Assembly: GCF_001672755.1 (NCBI RefSeq)
Contig: NZ_LZKI01000125.1
Coordinates: 1 to 39,917, forward strand
Source: Mycobacterium colombiense
Lineage (GTDB): Bacteria; Actinomycetota; Actinomycetes; Mycobacteriales; Mycobacteriaceae
DNA: 39,917 nt
Direction of reading: 5' to 3'
The stretch's first letter is position 1; every line of letters starts with the position of its first letter. Below, piece after piece: positions 7,951 through 17,204 of the stretch. Under the pieces are notes generated by a model. It was not told the DNA's origin, did not search any database, and saw nothing but the letters and a program-made list of their open reading frames with translations. The position numbers were made by a program, and so were the translations under genes.

Positions 7951-9165
7951 TCACGAATCCGGCGGCTCGCCGTCATCCGCCACGCGTCGACCGAATCCGC
8001 TGATCGGGCCGACGACCGTCGGTGGGGACTGATCAGGCTCGGCGAGTTCGGCCGAGGACAGCGCGATCCGCCGGATCATGAGCACCAGTGTGGCCGTGAA
8101 CCGATCCATCGGATCGTTGAGGTCCCATCCCATCTGTGACTCGACATGCGCGAGCCGCGCCGCGACGGTGCTGTGATGCAGATGCAGTTCGGCGGCGGTG
8201 CGCCGTAGCGACCCGAAGACGAAGAAGGCCTCCACCGTGTCGACGCCGAGTGCGCCCGTCGGCGACGCGGCGATCTCGTTGATCCGCAACACATCTCGGT
8301 GTCGGAGCACCCGTTCCAGGGGGATGTCGGCCAACAGCTCCAGCGCGCTGAGCCGCTCGTAGGCGACGGCACGCCTGCCGTAACCGGTCGACGACGCGAA
8401 GCGCAGCGCGCCGTGGGCCTGATGCCACGACGCGGCGGCGGCCAGCGCGTCGACGCTGGAACCGATGCCGACCCAGGGGCCCCGGTTCGAGCCCACGGGC
8501 CGCGGTCCCGGGAACGCTGCGGTGATCGCGCTCTCCAGCCCGTCGGAGAGGGCCCGGGTGTCGATGGGCCCCTGGCACAGCACGGCCGTCGCGTTCCCGA
8601 TGGCGGTCGAGCGCACCGACGAGCCCGCAAGCTGGTTCGCGATGATCCGCAGCGCCTCGGGCGGCGAGTGCGCAGAGACCGCGAGGACGCAGACGTTGCG
8701 CTTCTCGTCCAGCCCCAGCAGGCGGACGGCCCGCACCCGGTCCTCGCGACGCTCCTTGCCGGACAGCACGACTTCGAGCAGCGCCGGATCTCCGAGATGC
8801 AATTCACCGGAAACCCCGGTGCGCTTCGCCACCCCGCGCAGGGTGTGGCCCACCCGGTCGAGCAGCACCGGATCGAGGGCGTGCCCGGGACCGTCGCGTT
8901 CCAGCCGCACACTCGGCTCATCCGCCGGGGCGGGCGCCGGCGGCGGATCCGCATCCGGCGCCCGCCGGCCCGTCCCGTCGTAACGGATCACCGTGCCCGA
9001 CGCCCACCGCGCGCTGACGGGACATTCGGCGAGCAATGCCGCGCACCGCACCACCGCGTCGGCGGTGGCCGAAGCCTCGTGCAGCTGGTCGAAGCAGGAA
9101 ATGATCCGCAGCACGGAGGCGGAGTCGGAACCCAGTTCCGACATCCGAACCGAATCGGCGTTCAT
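7951..9165 (-). CDS. PucR-family helix-turn-helix transcriptional regulator
   Basis: A 404-residue protein whose last 80 residues carry the PucR C-terminal HTH ([20 protein letters not shown], then [15 protein letters not shown] and an [12 protein letters not shown] helix). The preceding middle region resembles the GGDEF-like/CdaR sensing part of this family, and a Pro/Ala-rich linker lies near residues 70-90. PucR-type regulators usually control the catabolic genes next to them. This one heads the minus-strand operon with the NTF2-like, FadD-like and KstD-like genes and is divergent from accD5, with 65 bases between starts. That short divergent spacer is the likely place for its operator. 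The ligand is unknown; a CoA ester or ring acid from the pathway would be a sensible inducer. Confidence 0.82.
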   Translation of the reverse strand: MNADSVRMSELGSDSASVLRIISCFDQLHEASATADAVVRCAALLAECPVSARWASGTVIRYDGTGRRAPDADPPPAPAPADEPSVRLERDGPGHALDPVLLDRVGHTLRGVAKRTGVSGELHLGDPALLEVVLSGKERREDRVRAVRLLGLDEKRNVCVLAVSAHSPPEALRIIANQLAGSSVRSTAIGNATAVLCQGPIDTRALSDGLESAITAAFPGPRPVGSNRGPWVGIGSSVDALAAAASWHQAHGALRFASSTGYGRRAVAYERLSALELLADIPLERVLRHRDVLRINEIAASPTGALGVDTVEAFFVFGSLRRTAAELHLHHSTVAARLAHVESQMGWDLNDPMDRFTATLVLMIRRIALSSAELAEPDQSPPTVVGPISGFGRRVADDGEPPDS

Positions 9166-9216
9166 CAGCGGAGGTTACCGTCATCGGCCTTCATCGGAGC
9201 GGACTGCCAGCCACGC

Positions 9217-9222
9217 TAAGCT
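9217..9222 (+). promoter_or_regulatory. Candidate -10 box of a leaderless accD5 promoter
   Basis: TAAGCT ends eight bases before the accD5 ATG at 9231, and the interval (CTCGACACCC overlap) shows no Shine-Dalgarno. This spacing suits a leaderless mycobacterial transcript. It sits in the 65-base divergent spacer shared with the PucR-family gene, so both promoters must overlap or abut. Confidence 0.45.
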
Positions 9223-9230
9223 CGACACCC

Positions 9231-10871
9231 ATGACGAGCGTTACCGACCACACTGCGGAACCGGCCGCCGAGCACTCCATCGACATCCACACCACCGCGG
9301 GCAAGCTGGCCGAGCTGCACAAGCGCCGCGAAGAGTCGCTGCATCCGGTGGGCGAAGAGGCCGTCGAGAAGGTGCACGCCAAGGGCAAACTGACCGCCCG
9401 CGAGCGCATCCTCGCGCTGCTCGACGAGGACTCGTTCGTCGAGCTCGACGCGCTGGCAAAGCACCGCAGCAAGAACTTCGGACTGGAAAGCAACCGCCCA
9501 CTGGGCGACGGCGTGATCACCGGTTACGGCACCATCGACGGCCGCGACGTGTGCATCTTCAGCCAGGACGCCACGGTGTTCGGCGGCAGCCTCGGCGAGG
9601 TGTACGGCGAGAAAATCGTCAAGATCCAGGAGCTGGCGATCAAGACCGGCCGCCCCCTGATCGGCATCAACGACGGCGCCGGCGCGCGGATCCAGGAGGG
9701 CGTCGTCTCCCTGGGTCTGTACAGCAAGATCTTCCGCAACAACATCCTGGCGTCGGGCGTCATCCCGCAGATCTCGCTGATCATGGGCGCCGCCGCCGGT
9801 GGACACGTCTACTCCCCCGCCCTGACCGACTTCGTGGTGATGGTCGACCAGACCAGCCAGATGTTCATCACCGGGCCCGACGTCATCAAGACGGTCACCG
9901 GTGAGGACGTCACCATGGAGGAGCTCGGCGGCGCCCACACCCACATGGCCAAGTCGGGCACCCTGCACTACGTCGCCTCCGGCGAGCAGGACGCGTTCGA
10001 CTGGGTTCGTGACCTGCTCAGCTACCTGCCGCCCAACAACGCCACCGACGCGCCGCGCTACGCCGAGCCGCATCCCCCGGGCGCCATCGAGGACAACCTC
10101 ACCGAGGAGGACCTCGAGCTGGACACGCTGATCCCGGACTCGCCCAACCAGCCCTACGACATGCACGAGGTGATCACCCGCATCCTCGACGACGACGAGT
10201 TCCTGGAGGTGCAGGGCGGCTACGCGCAGAACATCGTCGTCGGCTTCGGCCGCGTCGAGGGCCGCCCGGTCGGGATCGTCGCCAACCAGCCGACCCAGTT
10301 CGCCGGCTGCCTGGACATCAACGCCTCGGAGAAGGCGGCGCGGTTCGTCCGCACCTGCGACTGCTTCAACATCCCGATCATCATGCTGGTGGACGTCCCG
10401 GGCTTCCTGCCGGGCACCGGCCAGGAGTACAACGGCATCATCCGCCGCGGCGCCAAGCTGCTGTTCGCCTACGGCGAGGCAACGGTCCCGAAGATCACCG
10501 TCATCACCCGCAAGGCCTACGGCGGCGCCTACTGCGTCATGGGGTCCAAGGACATGGGCTGCGACGTGAATCTGGCGTGGCCGTCGGCCCAGATCGCGGT
10601 GATGGGCGCGTCCGGTGCCGTCGGGTTCGTCTACCGCAAGCAGCTGAGCGAGGCCGCCAAGGAGGGCAAGGACGTCGACGCGCTGCGCCTGCAGCTGCAG
10701 CAGGAGTACGAGGACACGCTGGTCAACCCGTACGTCGCCGCCGAGCGCGGCTACGTCGACGCGGTCATTCCGCCGTCGCACACCCGCGGCTACATCGGCA
10801 CGGCGCTGCGCCTGCTGGAACGCAAGATCTCCCACCTGCCCCCCAAGAAGCACGGGAACATCCCCCTGTGA
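9231..10871 (+). CDS. accD5: Propionyl-/acyl-CoA carboxylase beta chain AccD5
   Basis: AccD5 is the carboxyltransferase subunit that moves CO2 from carboxybiotin on AccA3 to propionyl-CoA (and more weakly acetyl-CoA), giving methylmalonyl-CoA for methyl-branched lipids. The 546-residue protein has the two crotonase-fold halves. In the N-half are [35 protein letters not shown] and [13 protein letters not shown]; in the C-half are [40 protein letters not shown] and [16 protein letters not shown]. The [10 protein letters not shown] and GGAYCVM oxyanion-hole glycines are intact. It matches Rv3280 (548 residues). Its TGA overlaps the GTG of a 21-codon mini-ORF that leads into accE5. Confidence 0.97.
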   Translation: MTSVTDHTAEPAAEHSIDIHTTAGKLAELHKRREESLHPVGEEAVEKVHAKGKLTARERILALLDEDSFVELDALAKHRSKNFGLESNRPLGDGVITGYGTIDGRDVCIFSQDATVFGGSLGEVYGEKIVKIQELAIKTGRPLIGINDGAGARIQEGVVSLGLYSKIFRNNILASGVIPQISLIMGAAAGGHVYSPALTDFVVMVDQTSQMFITGPDVIKTVTGEDVTMEELGGAHTHMAKSGTLHYVASGEQDAFDWVRDLLSYLPPNNATDAPRYAEPHPPGAIEDNLTEEDLELDTLIPDSPNQPYDMHEVITRILDDDEFLEVQGGYAQNIVVGFGRVEGRPVGIVANQPTQFAGCLDINASEKAARFVRTCDCFNIPIIMLVDVPGFLPGTGQEYNGIIRRGAKLLFAYGEATVPKITVITRKAYGGAYCVMGSKDMGCDVNLAWPSAQIAVMGASGAVGFVYRKQLSEAAKEGKDVDALRLQLQQEYEDTLVNPYVAAERGYVDAVIPPSHTRGYIGTALRLLERKISHLPPKKHGNIPL

Positions 10872-10933
10872 GTCGAGTGAGCGGAACGAACGAAGTGAGT
10901 GACGGGAACGAGACGAACGGTTCGGCACGGTGA
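10868..10933 (+). CDS. MIRU-like 21-codon mini-ORF bridging accD5 and accE5
   Basis: The GTG at 10868 overlaps the accD5 stop as GTGA, and the TGA at 10931-10933 overlaps the accE5 GTG, again as GTGA. The frame encodes [16 protein letters not shown] followed by a short tail. The same peptide sequence, in several copies, forms the N-terminal extension of M. tuberculosis AccE5 as I remember it; here it is a separate frame and AccE5 is short. The DNA has an internal near-repeat (GTGAGCGGAACGAACGA and GTGAGTGACGGGAACGA). Translational coupling across the spacer is the likely role; a functional peptide is not claimed. Confidence 0.55.
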   Translation: MSRVSGTNEVSDGNETNGSAR

Positions 10934-11202
10934 CAGAGACGACCGAGGCGCAGACCGACGACGCGGTGGCCGGCGAGTCCGCGCAGTCGCAGGCGCACGA
11001 GCCGCACATCCAGATCCTCAAGGGTGAGCCCACCGTCGAGGAGGTGGCCGCGCTGGTCGCGGTGCTGGGCTGCGCCGGCGGTGCACCGGAGCCCGAACAG
11101 CCCGAGCGGACCCGCTGGGGCCTGCCGGTCGACCGGCTGCGTTTCGCGATGACCAACTACCAGCGGCTCACCTTCCAGCAGATGACCCACATGAGGCATT
11201 GA
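10930..11202 (+). CDS. accE5: Acyl-CoA carboxylase epsilon subunit AccE5
   Basis: A 90-residue small subunit that binds the AccA3-AccD5 complex and stimulates its carboxylase activity. The recognisable core is [20 protein letters not shown], then [11 protein letters not shown] and a C-terminal [16 protein letters not shown]. The first 25 residues are acidic and low-complexity. M. tuberculosis AccE5 (Rv3281) is about 177 residues because of a repeat-rich N-terminal extension; in this genome that sequence is left outside, in the preceding mini-ORF. The GTG start overlaps the mini-ORF stop, and the TGA overlaps the TTG of maf by four bases, so the three frames form a chain of coupled starts. Confidence 0.9.
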   Translation: MTETTEAQTDDAVAGESAQSQAHEPHIQILKGEPTVEEVAALVAVLGCAGGAPEPEQPERTRWGLPVDRLRFAMTNYQRLTFQQMTHMRH

Positions 11203-11831
11203 CCCGCCTGGTGCTGGCGTCGGCCTCCACCGGCCGGCTCAAGGTGTTACGCCAGGCCGGCGTCGATCCGCTGGTCGTGGTCTCCGGCGTCGACGAGGAC
11301 GCCGTCGCCGCCGCGCTGGGCCCGGACGCGTCCCCGGGCGACGTGGTGTGCGGCCTGGCCCGCGCCAAGGCCGACCAGGTGGCCGGCGAACTCGACGGCG
11401 ATCTGGCGGCCGATTGCGTTGTCATCGGCTGCGATTCGATGCTTTCCATCGACGGCAGGCTGTGCGGGAAACCCGGGTCGGCCGATGCCGCCACCGGCCA
11501 GTGGCGCCTGATGGGTGGCCGCTCCGGCGAGCTGCACACCGGCCATTGTCTGCTGCGACTCACCGACGGCGGCATCACCCACCGTGAAGTCGAATCACGA
11601 AGCACCACAGTGCATTTCGCTACACCGTCGGATGCGGACCTGCGGGCGTACGTCGACCACGGGGAGCCGTGGCACGTGGCCGGCGGGTTCACCCTGGACG
11701 GCCTGGGCGGCTGGTTCGTCGACGGCATCGACGGTGACCCCTCGAACGTGATCGGGGTCAGCCTGCCGCTGGTGCGGTCGCTGCTGGGCCGGGTCGGGCT
11801 GTCGGTGTCCGCGCTGTGGGACGCCAACTGA
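11199..11831 (+). CDS. maf: Maf-family nucleotide pyrophosphatase
   Basis: Maf proteins hydrolyse non-canonical or surplus nucleoside triphosphates to monophosphates and affect septation when overproduced. The 210-residue protein begins with the family signature [14 protein letters not shown] (S10, R13), then [17 protein letters not shown] with the catalytic acidic residue and the nucleotide-binding lysine, and continues through [20 protein letters not shown] and [15 protein letters not shown]. It corresponds to Rv3282. The start is TTG at 11199, overlapping the accE5 TGA in TTGA; no other start in frame would keep the N-terminal beta strand of the fold. Its stop is 22 bases before sseA. Confidence 0.92.
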   Translation: MTRLVLASASTGRLKVLRQAGVDPLVVVSGVDEDAVAAALGPDASPGDVVCGLARAKADQVAGELDGDLAADCVVIGCDSMLSIDGRLCGKPGSADAATGQWRLMGGRSGELHTGHCLLRLTDGGITHREVESRSTTVHFATPSDADLRAYVDHGEPWHVAGGFTLDGLGGWFVDGIDGDPSNVIGVSLPLVRSLLGRVGLSVSALWDAN

Positions 11832-11840
11832 CCCTGGCGG

Positions 11841-11846
11841 TAGGCT
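11841..11846 (+). promoter_or_regulatory. Candidate -10 box of a leaderless sseA promoter
   Basis: TAGGCT ends seven bases before the GTG at 11854, with no Shine-Dalgarno between. This suggests that sseA and the SufE-like gene can be transcribed separately from the accD5-accE5-maf unit. The promoter class is inferred from spacing only. Confidence 0.4.
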
Positions 11847-11853
11847 CGGCATT

Positions 11854-12744
11854 GTGGCATTACCACCCGATCCAAGCCCGACATTGTCGGCCTACGCCCA
11901 CCCCGAGCGACTGGTCACCGCCGACTGGCTGTCCGCCAACCAAGGCACCCCCGGCCTGGCGATCGTCGAATCCGACGAGGACGTCCTGCTCTACGACGTC
12001 GGTCACATCCCGGGCGCGGTGAAGGTCGACTGGCACACCGACCTCAACGACCCGCGGGTCCGCGATTACATCAACGGCGAACAGTTCGCGGAGCTGATGG
12101 ACCGCAAGGGCATCGCCCGCGACGACACCGTGGTGATCTACGGCGACAAGAGCAACTGGTGGGCGGCCTACGCGCTGTGGGTGTTCACGCTGTTCGGCCA
12201 CCCCGACGTGCGGCTGCTCAACGGCGGCCGTGACCTGTGGCTGGCCGAACGCCGGGAGACCACGCTGGACGTGCCCACCAAGACGTCCAGCGGCTACCCG
12301 GTCGTCACCCGCAACGACGAGCCCATCCGCGCCTTCAAGGACGACGTGCTGGGCATTCTCGGCAGCCAGCCGCTGATCGACGTGCGCTCCCCGGACGAGT
12401 ACACCGGCAAGCGCACGCACATGCCCGAGTACCCCGAGGAAGGCGTGCTGCGCGGCGGACACATCCCCACCGCCCGGTCGATTCCGTGGGCCAAGGCCGC
12501 CGACGAGAACGGCCGGTTCCGCAGCCGCGAGGAGCTCGAGGAGCTGTACGGCTTCCTGCAGCCGGACGACAAGACCGTCGTGTACTGCCGCATCGGCGAG
12601 CGGTCCAGCCACACCTGGTTCGTGCTGACGCATCTGCTGGGCAAGCCCGGGGTGCGCAACTACGACGGCTCGTGGACCGAGTGGGGCAACACCGTGCGCA
12701 CGCCGATCGTGGCGGGTGAAGAGCCGGGCACCGTTGCAGTCTGA
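11854..12744 (+). CDS. sseA: Thiosulfate/3-mercaptopyruvate sulfurtransferase SseA (rhodanese)
   Basis: SseA is a two-domain rhodanese that takes sulfane sulfur onto a catalytic cysteine. The 296-residue protein has an inactive N-terminal rhodanese domain (about 20-135, with [14 protein letters not shown] and [14 protein letters not shown]) and a catalytic C-terminal domain (about 160-285) with [21 protein letters not shown] and the active-site loop YCRIGERS, in which C245 is the nucleophile. It matches Rv3283 in length. The SufE-like gene begins 10 bases downstream, and in M. tuberculosis the corresponding pair is thought to act together in sulfur relay. The GTG start follows a leaderless-type -10 element. 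Confidence 0.95.
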   Translation: MALPPDPSPTLSAYAHPERLVTADWLSANQGTPGLAIVESDEDVLLYDVGHIPGAVKVDWHTDLNDPRVRDYINGEQFAELMDRKGIARDDTVVIYGDKSNWWAAYALWVFTLFGHPDVRLLNGGRDLWLAERRETTLDVPTKTSSGYPVVTRNDEPIRAFKDDVLGILGSQPLIDVRSPDEYTGKRTHMPEYPEEGVLRGGHIPTARSIPWAKAADENGRFRSREELEELYGFLQPDDKTVVYCRIGERSSHTWFVLTHLLGKPGVRNYDGSWTEWGNTVRTPIVAGEEPGTVAV

Positions 12745-12754
12745 TGGCGCCGCG

Positions 12755-13174
12755 ATGAGCATGCCCGCGCCGCTGGCCGAAGTGGTGTCCGATTTCGCCG
12801 AGGTCGAGGGCCAGGACAAGCTGGCGCTGCTGCTGGAGTTCGCCAACGAACTCCCGGCGCTGCCGCCCGACCTCGAACAGGCGGCGATGGAACCGGTGCC
12901 CGAATGCCAGACGCCGCTGTTCCTGCATGTCGACGCCAGTGACCCGGAGCGGGTGCGGCTGCACTTCAGCGCGCCCGCCGAAGCGCCGACCACCCGCGGA
13001 TTCGCGTCGATCCTGGCCGCCGGGCTCGACGAACAACCCGCCGCCGACATCTTGGCGGTGCCCGAGGACTTCTACACCGATCTGGGTTTGGCCGCGCTGA
13101 TCAGCCCGCTGCGGTTGCGCGGCATGTCGGCGATGCTGGCCCGCATCAAGCGCCGGCTGCGCGAGGCGTCCTGA
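12755..13174 (+). CDS. SufE-like sulfur acceptor protein (Rv3284-like)
   Basis: A 139-residue SufE/CsdE-fold protein, which accepts persulfide sulfur from a donor enzyme and passes it on for Fe-S cluster assembly. It shows the family start [20 protein letters not shown], the acceptor site [13 protein letters not shown] with C51 (the same number as the acceptor cysteine of E. coli SufE), then [14 protein letters not shown] and a C-terminal [15 protein letters not shown] helix. The ATG at 12755 gives the family length; a GTG at 12716 would overlap sseA by 29 bases and add 13 residues not seen in relatives. Placement directly behind a rhodanese gene suggests that SseA is its sulfur donor or partner. 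Confidence 0.9.
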   Translation: MSMPAPLAEVVSDFAEVEGQDKLALLLEFANELPALPPDLEQAAMEPVPECQTPLFLHVDASDPERVRLHFSAPAEAPTTRGFASILAAGLDEQPAADILAVPEDFYTDLGLAALISPLRLRGMSAMLARIKRRLREAS

Positions 13175-13260
13175 AAAAAAGATGGACCGCCTCGTCGGGC
13201 CGAACGGCGCGGCGCTTAGACTTCCCGAGAACTCGTTGTAAGAAATTCTCTTAGAGAAGC

Positions 13261-13280
13261 CCGCAGAAATACGTCTGCGG
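13261..13280 (+). promoter_or_regulatory. Perfect 7-bp hairpin in the accA3 leader
   Basis: CCGCAGA at 13261-13267 pairs exactly with TCTGCGG at 13274-13280 around the loop AATACG. It lies 21 bases before the accA3 GTG and just upstream of its AGGAGG. A second small inverted repeat (TTCTC TTA GAGAA) lies just before it at about 13246-13258. Either may control accA3 translation or be a repressor site; both are visible only as symmetry. Confidence 0.4.
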
Positions 13281-13301
13281 ATATGCCAAACAGGAGGCGC
13301 A

Positions 13302-15098
<1,797 letters not shown>

Positions 15099-15119
15099 CG
15101 CTGCCTGAGAGTTTTATCA

Positions 15120-15131
15120 GACAACGTTGTC
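15120..15131. repeat. 12-bp perfect palindrome after accA3
   Basis: GACAACGTTGTC is its own reverse complement, 21 bases after the accA3 stop. It could be a protein binding site; there is no U-rich run to make it a classical terminator. Nothing more can be said from sequence. Confidence 0.35.
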
Positions 15132-15185
15132 GGCCCTGGCCATCGCGAGTAGGGTTTCGGTCAAGGTTGAGTTCACAGCCGCCCG

Positions 15186-15257
15186 GGATACGTCAATGAC
15201 GTGGGGTAGGCGGAATTCCCTCCTTCTCCGAACGTTGTGCACGTGATTGACGTATCC
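15186..15257. repeat. 18-bp inverted repeat upstream of the STAS gene
   Basis: The left arm GGATACGTCAATGACGTG (15186-15203) and the right arm CACGTGATTGACGTATCC (15240-15257) are reverse complements at 17 of 18 positions, separated by 36 bases. The right arm ends 35 bases before the STAS start codon. It could be a double operator for a dimeric regulator that loops or binds cooperatively, or an RNA stem in the leader, or the footprint of a mobile sequence. No gene in the interval fits a transposase. Confidence 0.6.
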
Positions 15258-15292
15258 ACAGCAGGAATCCTCCTCGATGGATGGAGTCAGCG

Positions 15293-15709
15293 ATGTCTGT
15301 GGCGCAATCTTGGCAGCAAAGCCGCACAGCACAATTCACCGCACGCTGGGGTCCGACGGGCACCCTGATCACGGTGGACGGTGAGCTCGACGCGGCCAAC
15401 ACCGATCAGCTCGTGGCGTACGTGCAGCAGAGCACCAGCCGCTCCCGGCGAATGGTCCTTGACCTCCGCGGCCTGAAATTCATTGGTACCGCAGGCTTTT
15501 CGGCGCTGCACCGGATCAACGTGAAATGCTCGGCCGCCCAGGTGTCCTGGGCCATGGCACCGAGTCCGGCGGTGGCCAGGCTGCTTCGGGTCTGCGACCC
15601 GGACGGCACCCTGCCGGTGACGACGCAGCGGGCCGAGCCACTGCTGGAACCGCTGTGGGTTGAGGAAGAGTCCCGGCCGCTACTGCAGCTGATCACGGAG
15701 CCGCGTTAG
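15293..15709 (+). CDS. STAS-domain anti-sigma-factor antagonist candidate
   Basis: A 138-residue single STAS domain, the fold of anti-anti-sigma factors such as SpoIIAA, RsbV and mycobacterial RsfA/RsfB. The core strand GTLITVDGELDAANTD and the signature MVLDLRGLKFIGTAGFSAL are clear. At the position of the phosphorylated Ser in the usual D-S-[ST]-G motif this protein has G-T-A-G, so T66 replaces Ser and the preceding Asp is lost. The ATG at 15293 is preceded by GGAG at a good distance; an ATG at 15281 would add four residues. The gene lies between accA3 and sigF, where M. tuberculosis has none, and overlaps the sigF 3' end convergently by 30 bases. A role toward the RsbW-SigF pair is inferred from position. 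Confidence 0.8.
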   Translation: MSVAQSWQQSRTAQFTARWGPTGTLITVDGELDAANTDQLVAYVQQSTSRSRRMVLDLRGLKFIGTAGFSALHRINVKCSAAQVSWAMAPSPAVARLLRVCDPDGTLPVTTQRAEPLLEPLWVEEESRPLLQLITEPR

Positions 15710-16468
15710 CGACTTCGCCAGCAACCGCGACACGTGCATCTGGGAGATGCCGACCCGCTCGGCGATCTGCGTCTGCGTCATCGACTCGAAGAATCGCAGC
15801 ACCAACACCGTTCGCTCGCGCTCGGGCAGCGCCTCGAGCAATGGACGCAACGATTCCTGATCCTCGATCCGGTCCAGGCCGGTGTCGACGTCGCCGAGGG
15901 TGTCCGCGATCGCGCGGGCTTCCTCCTCCTCGCCGCCGCCACCGCTGTCGATGGACAGGGTGTTGTACGAGCTGCCGGCCACCAGGCCCTCGACGACCTC
16001 TTCGCGATCCATGTCGAGTTCCGCGGCGAGTTCGGTCGCGGTGGGCGCCCGGCCCAGCCGCTGCGACAGGTCGGCGGTGGCGGTGCCCAGCCGCAGGTGC
16101 AGTTCCTTCAGCCGCCGCGGGACCTTGACCGACCAGCTGTTGTCGCGGAAGTGACGGCGGACCTCGCCCATGATCGTGGGCACCGCGAAGGAGACGAAGT
16201 CCGAGCCGGCGTCGACGTCGAAGCGGACCACCGCGTTGACCAACCCGACGCGGGCCACCTGAACCAGGTCGTCACGCGGTTCGCCGCGGCCCTCGAAGCG
16301 GCGCGCGATGTGATCCGCGAGCGGCAGGCACCGCTCGACGATCTTGTCCCGCTGACGTTGAAATTCCATGGAGTCCGGCGTGGCAGTCGCCAACTCACGG
16401 AACATGTCCGGAACATCGGCGTATTCGTTCGGACGCGACACCGAACCGCCGGCAGCTCGCGCTGTCAC
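15680..16468 (-). CDS. sigF: RNA polymerase sigma factor SigF (SigB/SigF family)
   Basis: SigF directs the mycobacterial stationary-phase, envelope and stress response. The 262-residue protein has sigma region 2 (RRFEGRGEPRDDLVQVARVG ... FAVPTIMGEVRRHFRDNSW), region 3 (GRAPTATELAAELDMDREEV) and region 4 with the HTH (RTVLVLRFFESMTQTQIAER, then VGISQMHVSRLLAKSL). It matches Rv3286c (261). The GTG start overlaps the rsbW stop by four bases, so SigF and its inhibitor are translationally coupled. The 3' end overlaps the convergent STAS gene. SigF-type promoters at 17205-17230 and 18188-18213 imply autoregulation of the operon. The interdomain stretch near 170-185 is unusually Gly/Glu-rich. Confidence 0.97.
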   Translation of the reverse strand: MTARAAGGSVSRPNEYADVPDMFRELATATPDSMEFQRQRDKIVERCLPLADHIARRFEGRGEPRDDLVQVARVGLVNAVVRFDVDAGSDFVSFAVPTIMGEVRRHFRDNSWSVKVPRRLKELHLRLGTATADLSQRLGRAPTATELAAELDMDREEVVEGLVAGSSYNTLSIDSGGGGEEEEARAIADTLGDVDTGLDRIEDQESLRPLLEALPERERTVLVLRFFESMTQTQIAERVGISQMHVSRLLAKSLTRLRDQLQ

Positions 16469-16902
16469 CTGCTGGAGGCCGCCCGTCGCGCCGTCAGTGT
16501 GATGCCGAAGACACTGCCGGTTTCATTGGGTTCGCGACCGTCATGGAAAGTCTGGACGTCATCGGCGAGCGACGTCAGCACATGCCAACTGAAGCTTCCG
16601 GGCGCCACCACGTCGTGGGTGTCGCACGCCGCGGAAGCCTCCACCACCAACTGGTCATCCTGCGGATCGACCACCACGATCAGGGTCGCGTCGGGAGTGG
16701 CCGAACGAATCAACCGGGTGCACACTTCGTCGACCGCGAGCCGCAGGTCCGCCACCGCATCGAAATCCAGATCCTCGAAGGTGCCGATGGCACCGACCAG
16801 GGTGCGCAGCATCGCGAGGTTCTCCAGTCGCGCAGCAACGTGAAGCTCGACGGCGCGGTGGCCGCGCGGACGCTCGTTAGCGTGCAATCCAGCATCCTTC
16901 AT
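16465..16902 (-). CDS. rsbW: Anti-sigma-F factor RsbW (UsfX)
   Basis: RsbW binds and silences SigF; it is a GHKL-fold protein of the SpoIIAB/RsbW type. The 145-residue protein has ENLAMLRTLVGAIGTFEDLD, then DAVADLRLAVDEVCTRLIRS, which holds the N-box glutamate but not its usual asparagine, and FSWHVLTSLADDVQTFHDGR near the C-terminus. It matches Rv3287c in length and across nearly every segment. The ATG at 16902 has GGGAG at seven bases; a longer frame to 17052 contains no family sequence. It lies 433 bases after usfY, an unusually long gap for this operon, which holds an internal SigF-type promoter on this strand and an oppositely directed small ORF. Confidence 0.95.
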   Translation of the reverse strand: MKDAGLHANERPRGHRAVELHVAARLENLAMLRTLVGAIGTFEDLDFDAVADLRLAVDEVCTRLIRSATPDATLIVVVDPQDDQLVVEASAACDTHDVVAPGSFSWHVLTSLADDVQTFHDGREPNETGSVFGITLTARRAASSR

Positions 16903-16973
16903 ATGGTCTCCCGGCAATGTTTGACTGACACTACTACTGCTTCGCAGTCGGCCGTGGACCTCGCGTTCGAGCC

Positions 16974-16999
16974 GGTTAGTCATGATCGCCGCCGGGTAT
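16974..16999 (+). promoter_or_regulatory. SigF-type promoter on the plus strand (toward the small membrane ORF)
   Basis: GGTT at 16974-16977 and GGGTAT at 16994-16999 are separated by exactly 16 bases, matching the mycobacterial SigF consensus (GGTT/GTTT, 15-17 bases, GGGTAT). It points away from rsbW, toward the 30-residue hydrophobic ORF that begins at 17067, and opposes the minus-strand SigF promoter at 17205-17230. Predicted start of transcription is near 17006. Confidence 0.65.
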
Positions 17000-17066
17000 T
17001 CGGCCCGCCACGGGCGGGCCTGACACGACCGACACAGTCGCGACGCGCCCATAACGGCGCGTCGCG

Positions 17067-17159
17067 GTGATCGCCGGGGTCACGCTGGTCATATCGATAG
17101 TCGTTGCAGTAGGCATATATGTCGGTGTGTTCGTGATCCTGTTCCCCACGATGGGGTGA
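17067..17159 (+). CDS. Putative 30-residue single-helix membrane protein
   Basis: A GTG at 17067 opens a frame ending in TGA at 17157-17159. The peptide begins IAGVTLVISIVVAVGIYV after the start and ends GVFVILFPTMG; it has no charged residue and would form one membrane helix. An in-frame TAA lies 15 bases before the GTG, so the frame cannot be longer. A SigF-type promoter lies 68 bases upstream on the same strand. The ribosome binding site is weak (GGCGCG). I do not recognise the family. Such small hydrophobic proteins often tune membrane complexes or sensors; here a link to the envelope-stress regulon is inferred from the promoter. It may also be chance coding in an otherwise non-coding leader. 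Confidence 0.5.
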   Translation: MIAGVTLVISIVVAVGIYVGVFVILFPTMG

Positions 17160-17204
17160 CCACGCTAACGCAACCGTTCCGGCACTCATCATGGTCCACA
17201 CCTG

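Noticed and set aside
9216..11156. 646-codon open frame antisense to accD5-accE5
   Set aside because: It mirrors the strong codon bias of accD5; the translation is low-complexity and shows no domain, while the sense strand encodes a textbook AccD5.
15164..15192. Possible SigF promoter before the STAS gene (GGTT, 16 bases, GGGATA)
   Set aside because: The -35 and spacing fit, but the last three bases of the -10 (ATA for TAT) all differ from GGGTAT, so it is not counted.
15117..15332. 71-codon minus-strand frame across the STAS leader
   Set aside because: It runs through the 18-bp inverted repeat, lacks a ribosome binding site and has no recognisable sequence.
16980..17201. 73-codon minus-strand frame between usfY and rsbW
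   Set aside because: Composition is Arg/Asp-rich without pattern, and its start would coincide with the predicted SigF transcript start; no sign of coding. The opposite-strand hydrophobic frame is the better candidate.
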